A stretch of 64,000 bases of DNA from Globodera rostochiensis. Its lineage: Eukaryota; Nematoda; Chromadorea; Rhabditida; Heteroderidae. Made by a program: the position numbers and the translations under genes. The notes under the pieces were generated by a model. That model did no database searches. It saw nothing but the letters and a program-made list of their open reading frames with translations, and was not told the origin of the DNA. Positions 11,860-23,674 of the stretch are shown in pieces (positions within the stretch are counted from its first letter, which is position 1; each line of letters starts with the position of its first letter). The stretch lies in NCBI GenBank assembly GCA_018350325.1, contig JAEVLN010000029.1:372001-436000 (forward strand), in the 5' to 3' direction.

Positions 11860-11935
11860 GCTCCCCTGCTCAGATCTCGAAGGAAGTGGAAGAGAGACAG
11901 GCACAGGCCAAACCGTTCGTTCCGTGTATTCTAAT
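11860..11935 (+). other. Exon-like island with acceptor
   Basis: After AAGTGTAG| a + strand frame reads SPAQISKEVEERQAQAKPFV, hydrophilic and typical of a real exon. The minus strand is open too. The family is not recognised and no donor was fixed. Confidence 0.25.
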
Positions 11936-12163
11936 ATCAAATCACCAAAATAGTTTCAAATCATTTAAGTTTATTAAAAATAATTATACTGAAAAGAATT
12001 AATTTAAAAATAACTTAACTTCTTAGTTTAAACTTACGAAATTGTAACCTAGAAAAATTATTTAGCAAAAAAAAATGAAATATCTTTAATATATTATTTA
12101 ATAAAATGCATTAATTTTATAAATAGCACAACTAGAAAAACTTTAAAAATAATACATAATTAA

Positions 12164-12580
12164 CAGGGATGGGATTTTTAGGATTTTACCTATTTTTCTG
12201 CTGCTTTTTCCTGACGTTATGCACGAAAAATATGTTTTTAGTCGGAAATTTGTCGTTTTAACAATCCTATTTGGTCCTAAAATACCTATTTTGAGGGTTT
12301 TGATCCTAAAATAGGACCGATCCTATTCGGGTAATTAAAGATTTTTGGAGACTATTTTGGCATTTTTGGCGACTTTTTTGAACTTTTGAGCATATTTCGA
12401 GCTTTTTTCAAAAATTTCTTAAGAAAAATAAAATAAAATTCTTTTTCTTGCCAAGATCACTAATTTTTTGAAAAATTTTCATAATTTATTTTTTTCAAAT
12501 TCTTCATAGAATTTCTTGCTTTTTAGGCGCCTTTTTTTGCAATCACCACTATAAAATGCACTCATAAGCTAAAAAAGGCC
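12164..12580 (+). mobile_element. hAT-like nonautonomous element remnant with CCTATTTT/TCCTAAAATA words
   Basis: Begins CAGGGATGGGATTTTTAGGA. It carries reiterated TTTTAGGAT, CCTATTTT and GATCCTAAAATAGG words, a GCACGAAAAATATGTTTTTAG block (12221-12241) like that of the intact MITE at 39258-39801, and the TTTTTTCAAAAATTTCTTAAG backbone (12396-12470) like the element at 1790-2187. The right end is not defined. Confidence 0.65.
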
Positions 12581-12584
12581 ACTG

Positions 12585-12908
12585 GCAGAAGCGTAGCCAG
12601 AAAAACTTTACGAGGGGGACAAGCAAAAAAAAATTCAATTTAGGTTGTGGCTGCATTTTTCTTATTCAATTTTTAGGAATGAGAGGAGTACCTACCGCCA
12701 AGATTTTAACGATATTTGTTAAAACTTCGTCCAAAAATTACAAATGAAAAGCAAAAGGGTCCCGTCCCCCTATGGTTTAACAAAAACCGGTTTCGCTTTC
12801 GGTTAACCGGGTATCGGCCAAAAACCGAAACCGAAAATCGGGGGTCGGAAAACCGGCCTAACCGAAAACCGGTACGCCCGGTTTAAAACTGACCGTGATC
12901 AACCCTAG
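12585..12908 (-). mobile_element. Transposon remnant with AACCGG words
   Basis: 12780-12908 is an array of AACCGAAAACCGG-like words ending in ...GACCGTGATCAACCCTAG. In reverse complement that is CTAGGGTTGATCACGGTCAG followed by TTTTAAACCGGG. The same terminal string appears at 41497-41530, so this is one end of a repeat family. The segment 12760-12775 (GTCCCCCTATGGTTT) is an inverted match to 1344-1360. Confidence 0.6.
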
Positions 12909-13438
12909 TTCTAAAATAATAGTTGGGCTTGTTTAAAAATGATCTATCTTTTGCATTTTGATGTCTATTAAATTTTCTTATAAGTCTTTAAAATATAATG
13001 CGTGTGGAATAATTAACGGATATAATTTGTGATTTTCTGTGTATTAATAACTTTCAAAAAAAAACTTTTAGATAGCACCTACTTATCTTTTTTAATCATT
13101 TAAAAAAAATTTTAAGTATTCCATATCTTTGACCTTTATATAAAAATAGTTTTTTTTTGTTATTCAATTACGAAAAAACAGCCATTAGATTTATGTTAAT
13201 TATTTTAGGAATCCGGCGCAAAAACATTCCATAATTAAGAATCTTATTTTATTTCTTTTATAATCACTTTTTATAATAGATACATTTGTTACATTTTTGT
13301 GGAAATAAAGTTTTTGTATAGGGTATCAAAATTCTTTTTATTATGCTATTTTTTTGTGCAATAAATTTTTTCGTATGTTACGAATTTTATATTGACTGCT
13401 TTTTATTATTAAAAGTTTTATATTTTTCCTTTTAAGAG

Positions 13439-13585
13439 TTATTGGCGCGAAATCGTTTTCGATCTCAGCAGAGGAAGTCGATGACTACACAAGATCTGCA
13501 ATTGTGTTTATTTGAAATATTTGTGTTCAGTTTTTTTTATTGTCCCTTAAGGCTGCGGCCATATCTCTTTTCTCTTGCTTCGTAG
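13439..13585 (+). other. Exon-like open frame of 48 codons
   Basis: After TTTTAAGAG the frame LLARNRFRSQQRKSMTTQDL... stays open to TAG at 13583. A possible intron with GTGTTT...CCCTTAAG ends lies inside it. The family is not recognised. Confidence 0.22.
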
Positions 13586-14101
13586 TCGGTATTTTTGCAT
13601 TGCACTTACAAATTATTTTTTAGCTTTGAAATAAATATTAACAATATGTTCAACAAAAATTTAAAAAAACATGTTGTACTTTCCATCATTTCTAGTATAT
13701 TATAAAAACAATTATTTATTATTTACTTTTTATAATAAAAACATTCCATAATTATGAATCTTATTTCTTTTTAAGTTAGCTGTCTTACATAATTTGTTAT
13801 CAATTATTAAATAATTAAAATTTTCATTAGTAAATTATTTTTTATAATTGGATATTTCTTGACGAAATATATATTGACTAGTTTTTATTATTTAAAAGTT
13901 TTATTATTTTCCTTTAAGTTGATTTTCATTTAATTAATTGACCAACACACCATAGTTTTCTTCGTGTCGAAAATCAAAGTTTAGCCTTGGCGAAACGAGA
14001 AAAAAACGTCGTAGTACCAAATTTTTACTAGTTGTGTACAAATGTTTTATTTGAATTGAATTTGGGTAGATAAAATTTTTTTAAAATTATTAACTATTTA
14101 G

Positions 14102-14641
14102 GGTCTTGGATTGCTTTAGAACCGTCACTGGTGCTTTAATGACATTAGGGTAAATAATACATGTTAATTAATAAAATTAGGCTTTTGGTTTTTCGAAATT
14201 GTTTAATTTTTTATTTTTACTGGCTAAGCTTCCATTTACTTTGTACCAAAGTGCTATATTATTTCTACATTTTTATACGATTTCTTTACTTAAATAAGAC
14301 TTTCATACCCATTAATTTAGGAGTCTCAATGATCTTCACATCCTCAAAAAACGCGAAAGTTCGATAAAATATTTGATATTATATATTAAGAATCTTGACT
14401 TCATGTGTTATTCAAAAGCTTTTTCAGGTTACATGGTGAAATAATTTATACATGTTATTCAGACAATTTTTTTTATCGATTTTGATTATTATTTTGTTTT
14501 TAGATTTGATTGTCTTTATAATTATGCAATTATATTTTTAAAGATGGAGTTGGAAAACTTACAACAATTAACCTTCCAGTGATTGATATTCAATTTTACT
14601 TATTTTTTATCGATAAATATTGTAAACTGAATTTACATTAA
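14102..14641 (+). other. Three exon-like segments with compatible phases
   Basis: 14102-14149 (ATTTAG|...|GTAAAT; LDCFRTVTGALMTLG), 14321-14358 (TTTAG|...|GTTCGA; SLNDLHILKKRE) and 14544 onward (TTTAAAG|; NGVGKLTTINLP, open to TAA at 14639) join in phase with introns of 171 and 185 nt. The peptide is not recognised, and the first segment also has an open reverse frame. The match of phases could be chance. Confidence 0.25.
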
Positions 14642-15028
14642 AATAAATTGGTAATTTTTTCGCAAAACGTTTTGAAAAAAAAGGTTTTTTTAAAGCTTCT
14701 ATCATCAATATTTATTTTCAATAATAAAATGCAGATGCGCTTCATTTTTCTTGCACGATTGAAATTTCTTACATTTTCAATTTACTATCAATTATTGTGT
14801 AAGAGATAGACCAATAAAAACGGGACGCAATAAGCAAACATTTCGCCAAAGCCAATAAAATTAGAGCTTATCCAAAAAGCGTAAATAGAAGTGTGCAAAA
14901 AACTATATAAAAATAATGTGAATAAATAAAAATGAATAAAAGTGCCTAATTTCTAAGGTAAAAATTAAAATTAAATTTAAAAATAATTTATTTAAACTGC
15001 CGATCTTACATAAACGATAAATTGCTAA

Positions 15029-15178
15029 TTCAAACAAGAAAAAAATGCTGCCAATGAGAGCGCTGGAAAGCGCATCGCTCGTTGCTGCAAGGAAGGCTCG
15101 CGTGGACTGGCGGCATCAAACAGCAGGCCCAGAAGACCCCAAATTAAAAATAATAAAAATAACAAAAATAAAAAGTAA
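15029..15178 (+). other. GC-rich island with a 49-codon basic frame
   Basis: A GC-rich island in a locally A-rich pocket. The frame KNAANESAGKRIARCCKEGS followed by RGLAASNSRPRRPQ runs to TAA at 15176. A second + frame (MLPMRALESASLVAARKARV) and a reverse frame are also open, so the frame is uncertain. Confidence 0.25.
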
Positions 15179-16265
15179 AAAAACTGGTAAATGAAAAAAA
15201 ACAAAAAACAAAGATTAATCAAAAAATAAAATTTCTTTTATATAAAATAACTATGTTTTAAAAAAAATACTAAATGAAACACTTGTAACAACAAATCATA
15301 TTAACTAAAAGCAAAGATTTTATTGTGTTGAAGCTTATTAATAAAACTAAACCGCATTCTTTTCGCTTAAATAAAATTACTGTAATTGAAAATTATAAAT
15401 AAACTTTTATTTTCTTTAATATAATAAATAACCCGCAGAAGCATTCGTCTGGTTATCTTAAAGTTATTCCTTATTAATTATAAATTTCGAAAAGCATTAT
15501 TGCTTAAAAGTCCATTAATTCTTGCATCATTTTTAGCGTAATACTAGCCTTAATTAGCTTAAAATTAGCTGCAAGCTGATTTAAATTTTTTTATTTGTTA
15601 ATGTAGAATTTCATCTTACATACCAGCAAGCATTACAAGGTTTTAGAGTTTTGCTTTTTACGCATTATTTTTATGCGTTGAATTGCTAGGCGTTCTTATT
15701 TTTTGTAGATTTAATTCAGAACTTGATCTATTTGTATTATTTTTATCATTTTAGAAAAGGAAATTTTTAAAACGTAAAATATTAAAATGATGTAAAAAGA
15801 CATAGTACGCTTATTGCAGTGGTTTTAATTTTAGCTTTTAAAGCCTTTTTGTACCTTTTAAAATTTGTATTTAATACTTTCGCTGACATAGTTTTATCTT
15901 TGATTTTTGCAGGTATTAATTAATTGTGTCAGCATATATTAAAACCGATTTTTTTAAAATTTTTTTATTAAATTTAATAACCTTATAGGATGAAGACTAT
16001 TTACTTTTGAAATATTCAAATTGCAGTATTTTATTTTAAGTTTACTAAAAGTAATTTTTTTATTTTTACAATAATAATTTATAAATTTATTATTTTAAAA
16101 AGTCGACAGTTTAAAGGTGCTTTTATTTAGCAATATAAATTTAATTTTATTAAAATAAATTTCGCTAGAGCTATCAAATTTCGTTCTCAGAATTTTATTA
16201 AGAAAGAATTTTATTATAGAAAATTTTTGTGTATTTTGTTTTTAAGTTCTCGTTATTTCTTGTAG

Positions 16266-16319
16266 GAAACGCAACAAGCAGTATTAAAGATAACCCAGCG
16301 GCAAAGTCAAATTGAATAA
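16266..16319 (+). other. Short terminal-exon-like frame
   Basis: A strong acceptor (TTATTTCTTGTAG|) is followed in phase by ETQQAVLKITQRQSQIE and a TAA. It is 17 codons only, and the partner exons are unknown. Confidence 0.25.
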
Positions 16320-16419
16320 CTCGTTATCTTTATATCTCGCTCGTTTGAATGTATATGGTGCAGAAAATACATAGAAATTGGTCCAAAAATTAGGAATGTT
16401 ACAAAACAAATGTTCCCCC

Positions 16420-16690
16420 CCCCTCAATGGTTTTTTGAGATCGTCCAACCAAAAAATAAAACGAAAAACTTGTAAACTGTCATCAAATATTTTTTACCGC
16501 TCAAACCCCCATGCTTAGAGATGCATTTTTGATTTTCCAAATACCCGATAAATATCGCGATAATCTCTATAAACGATATAAATTATCGTTTTTCGAAATT
16601 ACCGAAATATCCGCATTTTCTTCGATCTATAGTATCGCGATAATTATCGAATTTATCGTACCGTGCCGCACATTAGATAGTAGTACTAAT
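16420..16690 (+). repeat. Repeat with TATCGCGATAA words
   Basis: 16545-16680 is built from words such as TATCGCGATAAT and ATAAATTATCG and ends ...GTACCGTGCCGCACATTAG. The leading part (GTCCAACCAAAAAATAAAA, about 16443) recurs at 45093. An 82-codon open frame across it is a product of the word array. It is probably a transposon end. Confidence 0.55.
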
Positions 16691-17306
16691 CGGCCCGCCT
16701 CAAATGTATATTTTGGGCTGGATTTTTTTGTGCAGCTCGTCAAATCGATTGTTAGATAAAATTTACCCATTTTTTTGCGTCCTTTTTTATGAGTAAATTT
16801 ATTTATTGAAATATAAGTTTATATGTTATGATTTGATTTTAAAAGGATCATACCGTTATAATGCCAACTTTATCTTTTATTTGTTAGTTTAATTTAACTT
16901 TTTGTCATACAGGAAAAATTATAATAGTTAAATTAGCTCTAGTAGTACACATTTTATTGAGTAGATTAGTCAGCGCATGAGTTTTTTATACGTAGCTAAT
17001 AATTTTAGTTTTAACTAGTATTTTAGTTGAGAATATTTATTAAGAATATTAAAAAAAAATTTTCTGCTTCCTTAACAAAATTGTCGTTTTTTATTTTCTT
17101 CCAACAACATTTTTTTTATTGAACTTATTTATAGTTATATAGTTCTAATAATTTTTTGAGTATGAAATCTCCAAATTTTTTTTTGTCGGTTGTATGCGCA
17201 ATTATATTACGCAAAATTTTTTTCAAAATTACAGATTAATTTCGTTAAAGACCTCAAATAATATATTTAAGGCGATTTATTTGAACCTAGGTGCCTTCAT
17301 ATTTAC

Positions 17307-17349
17307 CAACAACAGCAACGAGCTCGTGCATGCTTTTAGTCCAAGCCCA
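17307..17349 (-). other. Exon-like segment with both splice sites (minus strand)
   Basis: AATTTTAG| then WAWTKSMHELVAVV, then G|GTAAAT, giving a 43-nt candidate exon. The + strand also has an open frame here (ending HAFSPSPLKLV), so the strand is not certain. Confidence 0.3.
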
Positions 17350-17722
17350 CTAAAATTGGTCTAAAATTGCACAGGATATAATATGTGTCTTATCTTAAAC
17401 AATAAATTAATTGACTTAACAATGCATAAGTGGTGTTACAAATTTGATAATTGATTAACAATCTGCTATTTAATGTAGTATATTTTTATGTATCGTTTTA
17501 TCTTTTTGTTGAAAACAAAATATTTGACTAGGAAATTTTGCTTTATTTTATTTGATTTACAAGAATAATTATTTTATTTTTTGGAGGATTGTATAAATAA
17601 TTCCATGGAGCTTTACTTAAATCTCGCTTAAATTATTATGATGTGATATTTTTAAATCTAAATCTTTTTATACTTGCTAGAATATTTTAGGAGATTTACC
17701 ATTTTTATATTAATGACAATAC

Positions 17723-17865
17723 CAAAATTTCTAATCCCTTCCAAGGCAATGGCCATATTTGTGCCACCTGCAACATTGTCAGCTAAGCTTTGAGCTGCTT
17801 TACGCACATCTGTTTGCTGCCCGAGCTGCGATTATAGCTTCTTCCTGAGCCGACTCCTTTAGTGG
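17723..17865 (-). pseudogene. Coding-like island with overlapping frames (minus strand)
   Basis: On the minus strand an ideal acceptor (AAATCGCAG|) starts PLKESAQEEAIIAARAANRC, ending in a good donor (TGC|GTAAAG) at 17804. A second frame overlaps and continues DVRKAAQSLADNVAGGTNMA followed by IALEGIRNFG up to G|GTATTG at 17723. Both are strongly protein-like and Ala/Gln-rich. Joining them needs a frameshift or an intron of about 16 nt, so either this is a broken gene or the base calls contain an indel. The family is not recognised. Confidence 0.35.
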
Positions 17866-18115
17866 CTGCGATTTATAATTAAAATTCCATGCAAATTTAT
17901 TTTTTTTATTTAAAATTTTTTTAATTTTTAGTAGTGTTTTTTCTTAGAAATGCCTCTTTTATATTGGCTGGTAATTTATTAGTGGTTTTTGAATAGTATT
18001 TAAGAATACAAAGCTATTCATCTCCATATTTTTTACAAATACTATTCTTAATTATCAGAAATTATTTTTGTGTGCATATCGTTGTTCATTTAAAGTTTTA
18101 TTTTAGTTATTTAAG

Positions 18116-18244
18116 TCAATGTGCTTTTTTTGTTTTATAAATATTACGCCAAGTTGGTCTAAGTATTCTGTGTCCCGGTGGTATGGCGATGCTAGTGACA
18201 AATCTGCGAGATGACGCCTTCGCTTCCAATTTTTTAAAATATTT
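18116..18244 (-). other. Coding-like open frame on the minus strand, about 42 codons
   Basis: Reads KKLEAKASSRRFVTSIAIPP and then GHRILRPTWRNIYKTKKAH to TGA. It is basic, of good composition, and embedded in very AT-rich DNA. It is not recognised. A second minus frame (WKRRRHLADLSLASPYHRD) is also open, with a GTAATA donor. Confidence 0.3.
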
Positions 18245-18341
18245 ATTTATTTATTATTGTATCAAGAATAAACAAGTTGTTGACGAATTTTTGAAAGTTT
18301 TTTGATGAAATTCAAATAATTTATTCACAATTAATGCACAC

Positions 18342-18415
18342 TTTGGCTGGATGCTCGGCGCTCCGAGCTTTTTGAAATTCACGGAGGGTCCGTTGTAGTT
18401 CGCTCTGCTGCTCCG
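18342..18415 (-). other. Exon-like segment, coiled-coil-like peptide (minus strand)
   Basis: CTGTAAG| then EQQSELQRTLREFQKARSAE and HPAK, then |GTGTGC. It is Gln/Glu/Arg-rich. Together with the islands at 18506-18548 (LIRKNRRVIKRTK before GTAAAC), 18116-18244 and 17307-17865 it may form one minus-strand gene, but I could not prove phase continuity. Confidence 0.3.
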
Positions 18416-19197
18416 CTTACAGGTTTATTTAAAATCAAATTTAATTATTATTATTTTTTGCACTATCTCTCTTAACATTTAAAAATTCTGAAAAAAGCCC
18501 GTTTACTTTAGTTCTTTTGATCACGCGACGATTTTTGCGAATAAGTGTTATAGTTTATTTTTTCCACTATTAGGGCATAACGTAAAAGTAAGTTAATCTC
18601 ATTTATATTTAATTGTAAGAAAAAAATCTATTTTTTATTGATCTGTTTACTTAAGATACTTATAATTTTTGATTATATTTTTTCAATAAATGTTTAATTA
18701 TTTTTTAGTTTTTTCCCATTTATTTATGTTGCCTAAAAGACATTTTATTATTTCCACGAACTTCTATCTCCTTGTTATTGGCGCACTTTGAATAATTTTT
18801 TTTACAATTAGTTTTAGAATTTCAAATAAGTATTAAGCAAACAAAAAAACAATTTCTGCCAATTGGTACGCAATAGTAGTCCTTAAATTTATTGCTCTTT
18901 TTGCTTGCGCAGTAGCTATTACTACTTTATTTAAAATCATTTACATAAATAAATTTTTTTAGATATATTTTGGTTTCAACTTTTATTTTAGAAGCTTTTA
19001 CAACATTAGATTTAATTTTGAGATATTTTTAATCATTTAAAAAATGAGTGTCTAAATCGAATTGGCTTAATCACATTAGACATGATAAACAATTATTTTT
19101 TATTTCTTTGTAAGTAATTACTTTATTTATAAATATTTTTTTTATTATTTCAATTTTCAAAACTTTCTATATTTTTAATTATGAATATACTCAACAA

Positions 19198-19266
19198 TTT
19201 CCGAAATCCGAAACCCAAAATCTGAAACGGCCAAAAAACCGAAATCCGAAATTTTGCCCATCCCTG
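19198..19266 (-). mobile_element. hAT-like terminal fragment with CCGAAATC words
   Basis: An array of CCGAAATCCGAAA-like words ending ...TTTTGCCCATCCCTG, which in reverse is CAGGGATGGGCAAAATTTCG. It is the same type of terminus as at 1360 and 12164. Only one end is present. Confidence 0.6.
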
Positions 19267-20140
19267 CTAAATAAGCTGACTCAATTCCGGGAGGCAGCGC
19301 ACGGAGCGAAGAGTTGTCTATTTTTTGACTATATTTCCTAATTTTTTATAACCTTTTATTACAATCGAATTTATTAAATCCTCCAATAAAATCCTGTTTA
19401 ATTTATGAATATTTATATTTACAATATGTTGGGTTTAAATTAGCTTGTTTAATATTTTTTTGAATTCTTCTTATTTTAAATAAAAGTTAAAAATTTGAGT
19501 ACGAGCCATTGCAGTTTTTTTAAATAATGCTGGTTTAATAAGTTTTCATTTTAAGTGAGGACCTAATTAATTTTATCTTTTAAAAAAATTAAATATTTTT
19601 TTACATGTACTATTTCCCTGCAATTGTGATTTATTATTTGTAACTGTAAATAACTAACTAGTTTGCTTTTTGGTTTTTTATTCTTCTAAATTTGATGTTG
19701 TCATTAGCATTTGCTTTGCTTTGCTTTATAATTTTGTTTATACCTCTCTTTGTGATTTACATTTTTATTGCCTTTCTATACAACACAATGATTAAAGTAC
19801 AACAAAATTTAAATATTAACGAAAGTTAAAATATTATATATTTTTTAAAGATTTAATATATTAATTTTGCAATGAGAATATTATCAAAAATTCGTGTATC
19901 CCCTTCTAGCATCAAAATTCATAAATAAATCACTCAAAACTTTAGGGAAGTTTTATATTTTATTTTAAGAAATTTCTTATAAATTTAATTAATTATTGTT
20001 TTTTGGTTTTAAATCAAATGTTTAACATTTTAAATATAACTAATTTTTTCAAATATAGATAACTCGTAAGTATAATTATTATAAATGTTTTTTTATGTTT
20101 TTTCCAAAAATAATTTTTAGATTAATTTTTTGTTCAATAT

Positions 20141-20350
20141 TTATTTATTTTTGCGTGTATATTTGCCGGACGTGCTGCCATTGTTGCCAGGTGTGTTTTT
20201 TTTGGTAGAACTTAATAAAATCATTTTTAAAAAATTTATTAAATTAATAGTTTTCCAACAAAAAAACCTACCGGACTCGATCAGACGTTTAATCAAAGCA
20301 GCTTTAACACCAGAGACTGGCAATTTTCTTCTTTTTAGCTTTTTTTCGGA
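20141..20350 (-). CDS. 3' end of a SAP-domain protein gene (two exons)
   Basis: On the minus strand, exon 20350-20268 (acceptor GATTCAAG|, donor AG|GTTTTT) encodes SEKKLKRRK followed by LPVSGVKAALIKRLIESG. This is the second half of a SAP motif, a short helix-loop-helix that binds AT-rich DNA or RNA; the L-P-V-S-G-x-K-A-x-L-I-x-R-L pattern is characteristic. A 57-nt intron leads in matching phase to exon 20210-20141, with tail STKKNTPGNNGSTSGKYTRK and a TAA. SAP proteins usually act in the nucleus, in chromatin, repair or RNA processing. The first half of the motif must lie in an upstream exon (higher coordinates) that I could not fix. It might also be a remnant. Confidence 0.5.
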   Translation of the reverse strand, partial: SEKKLKRRKLPVSGVKAALIKRLIESGRFFCWKTINLINFLKMILLSSTKKNTPGNNGSTSGKYTRKNK

Positions 20351-21250
20351 CTTGAATCACCTAACTATAAGTTAAAATTTAAGTTTCGATTTAAACCTGT
20401 TGTATGCCTACCGTCTTTTTGACAATTCCCCTGAGTCAAACTTTTGTTTTCTGTAAAATAAAATTATTATAAATAATATTTTTATAATTCGGGAAGGGGG
20501 GGGTATTTAAAAATCACTCTTTGGAAGGTCTGCTTTCAATTTGTTTATTTTTTAATTATTATTATCGGCGAGTTTTAACGAAGGATTACATATGTAAATA
20601 TCAGATTTTTCTTTTATTTACATGAAATATTTTTTTCATAAATTCTAAAGACTGACTTAGTTTTACCTTAAGAATTTACTTCTCTTTTTTAATTTTCAAA
20701 TTAATTGAAATTCGACTATATTGTTTTATATAAATTGTTTAAAAATAAAAACGTAGTGCTCTTATTACAGTTTTTTTACGCTATTTAATATTTGAAATTT
20801 TTTTAGTTATTCATTAAAGTATTAAAATCTTTTCATTTAATTTTGAGTATTTATTAGCCCAATAATTTAAATTTATCTTATTTTTTTTATTGTTTTTTAG
20901 TATGTAAGATTTTAATTTCCAAAGCATAAATTTTAAATTTAACTTTAATATGTTATAATAATTTTAGTGAATATATGTTGATTTCCAAAATATTATATTT
21001 TCAGATGTATGAAACAAATTGATTAAATATTAGAATTTATAGAAGGGAAGACACGCCCAGCTAAACAGCGAATAAAATTACAAATAAATCTTCGGTGTAA
21101 ATTAATAGACAACTTTTAATAAATAAATGACACATTTTTAACTGCACGGCCAAGTAAATTTACTTAAATCAAATATCATAAAGTAATATTATTTTAATGA
21201 AACTTTTAAATAATTAGTTTTAAATTAAGGGTTAAAATGTATAACAGCTA
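20351..21250. other. AT-rich, mostly T-rich + strand; nothing coding seen
   Basis: No GC-richer island with splice sites. It is probably intronic or intergenic next to the SAP-domain exons. Confidence 0.4.
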
Positions 21251-21258
21251 TTCACAAC

Positions 21259-21307
21259 TTGAAGTTTTGGAAGTTTTGCAATCTCCCGAGTTGGGCGAGA
21301 TAGGTCA
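21259..21307 (-). other. Exon-like segment (minus strand)
   Basis: TATTTATTTAG| then DLSRPTREIAKLPKLQ, then |GTTGTG: a 49-nt candidate with acceptor and donor. It lies 0.9 kb upstream (minus sense) of the SAP exons and could belong to the same gene. Confidence 0.3.
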
Positions 21308-22460
21308 CTAAATAAATATTCACCGTTTTATATACCTGAATTATCATTTATATTTTTGAATTAATTCTCCAAAAATGAAAAAACTATTGAAAATAAAAAA
21401 ATTTGTTATACTAAACTGAGTGATGCATTCACGAACGTTTTTGTAAGCAAATTCGCAAAAAAAAAGTTTTTGCCGATTTTTGAATTTTCAAAAATGAAAG
21501 TTTTATGTTGTTGCAAATTCTGTTTTATTAAGCTATATTTAGTTAAAATTAAATACTATTTGCTTTTTTGGCACTCACTCTTAGATAACCAATTGTTAGG
21601 TAAGTTTTTGATAAATTACATTGTTTTTCTTTTTAGTTACTGATTCTTAAAGTACTTTCCATTAGTTGTCAAGTTTTATTTTTTATATTATTTAGATATA
21701 TCGTCGTAATTTAATTTCAGCCATCTTTTATTTTAAATATCGATTTCGAATGGTTTTCTACATGGTGTAGTTTTTTTGTCATAATTTCTTAGGCTCATAG
21801 GATTTTATTTTCATCGCAAATAAATATTTATTGGCGAATTCTTGAATTAAAGACTTAAATCCTTAGAAAAAATGTAGAGTCACATTCTGGGGATTAATTG
21901 TAGTTACTTTTTTGGGATTTTACAGAAAAAATAAGGATTTTCAAGATTTTGTTAAGAAAAGTTCTAAATTTAAATAGAGCTTATTAAAGGCTCAAAATCA
22001 TCGATAAAAAATAAGATAGGCAAAAAATATAAAATGCTGCTAGAATTATAACCTACAGCCTTCTGAACAAGTCATAGCTGTTTGATGTGAACAAATAAAA
22101 ATCCAAAATATTCGCGCCTTGGGACAAAACACACATTTATTAAAAATTTTATTGGTTAAATAGATAAGTTTTGGTAAACAAAAAAAGGACATTGATTCTT
22201 TATTGTAATTTTATTTACTTGTTAATTTGTTATATTAAAAAGTGAGTATTGTAATATCTATTTATTTTGGTCGCTATTTATTTGATTTATTTTATGTGGC
22301 TTATTATTTTTAAATTAATATTTTATTGTGATTCATTTTTTCTTATTTTTGATATTTTGAATCTGCGATTGTATGCGCATATAATAATAGTGTAAATAAT
22401 TTTATTCTTATTTTTTATTAAAGTGTTCGTGAAATTTTTTTTCTTATATTTTTAAAATTA

Positions 22461-22532
22461 TTAATCGTTTTCCAAGCCGTTTATGGCGTTAAGCTTTTTT
22501 AAGAGCATATCGGCGAATGTGTTCTTGTAGAA
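22461..22532 (-). other. Terminal-exon-like segment (minus strand)
   Basis: CATCGTAG| followed in phase by FYKNTFADMLLKKLNAINGL, END and a TAA. The acceptor is good and the composition natural. The family is not recognised. Confidence 0.3.
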
Positions 22533-22835
22533 CTACGATGGTGCTAGTGATACGGATGATTTTTGAGTACGTACCATTAATTTTTATTAACTTTTGAACG
22601 ATTTCTTTTGTCTTGAGCTTTATCTAGTATGGTCGCAAAAACAGTTTATCTTTTTTTATAATTCATATAATATAAGATGCTCTAGAGCGAAATTTTATTA
22701 TTTAAAATTTATTTTATGTTTTCTGAAAAATACCTTTTTTATTGTTAGTGGAGAAATTGAAAGAACAATATTCTTGATTTTTATTAATTTTTAAAAATAC
22801 ATTATTATTTTGCTGCTAAAGCATTTCGATTTTAG

Positions 22836-23113
22836 GTTTTAAATTTAATCCATTAAACGGACGACTCTTGGTTAGAAATGAAATAACAGATATTGGCTAT
22901 TTTTATAGCATTATGTTGAGCAAATTTTATCTGCTGATCAATGGCGACGAGCCATATAAAATTACATCTGATCAGTTTCGACGAATATATAATAACAAAA
23001 CGGCAAAAAATGAACTTTTGATGTATTCATATAATTTAGAACAACGATGTATTATTCAATTTTTGTTTGAGTGTAAATCTCACTATCCGCTTGAACAATC
23101 TGGAACCAGATAA
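22836..23113 (+). CDS. Unrecognised terminal exon of about 92 codons
   Basis: A strong acceptor (TTTCGATTTTAG|) opens a frame that stays open for about 92 codons to TAA at 23111. Fragments read FKFNPLNGRLLVRNEITDIG, LINGDEPYKITSDQFRRIYN and IQFLFECKSHYPLEQSGTR. The composition is that of a globular protein, and the segment is locally A-rich, unlike the flanks. A GTAAAT donor inside (after FLFE, about 23073) would shorten it. The upstream exons are not identified and I do not recognise the family. Confidence 0.45.
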
Positions 23114-23252
23114 ATTCAGGTGAATACACTCCGAAATGATTTACGGTAAAAAATTTAGGTTAATAATATTTTTTTTAATCGAATTTGATACTAAAAGGTT
23201 TTTTATGTACTTTTCCGGTTATTTATTTATTTAAGAATTTTCTATAAGCAAA

Positions 23253-23342
23253 ATGTTGCTTTATTTCTTATGCTTTGCAATCAATAGCCTCCCAGCTGAA
23301 TGTATTTTTTGGGGGCAATCTTTTCCGTATCGCAAGTTTTAG
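23253..23342 (+). other. Small open frame with signal-peptide-like start
   Basis: ATG-initiated frame of 29 codons. MLLYFLCFAINSLPAEC is hydrophobic, followed by IFWGQSFPYRKF and a TAG. It resembles a secretory signal exon but is too short to be sure. Confidence 0.2.
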
Positions 23343-23674
23343 TTGATGTTTTGGATATACATTTATAGTTTTGGTTTTAAATTATTCATATTTTTTGCGT
23401 AGCAATTAAAATTTATAATTATTGAATATTAAATCAGCCAAATTTCAAGTTTTTGGCAAAAATAATTTATTAATTAACAAAAGTTTGTTTAAAAAAAAAA
23501 TTCAAGTGCCTTCAATATAAATGGGAACGAACAAATAAGTGTATTAATATTTCTAGCAAAATTATATTTTTTTTTATTATGATGCTAAAAAAATTTCTCA
23601 TGTACTATTTCAATAATAATGATTATCAAAACTTTTTTTAATGATTTTTTTATATTTGTTTATTAATATTTCAG

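Noticed and set aside
15701..15780. Two adjacent micro-exon candidates with good splice sites
   Set aside because: They would need a 21-nt intron and encode only a few residues; expected by chance in T-rich DNA.
16511..16759. 82-codon plus frame
   Set aside because: Made of TATCGCGATAA-type repeat words at a transposon end.
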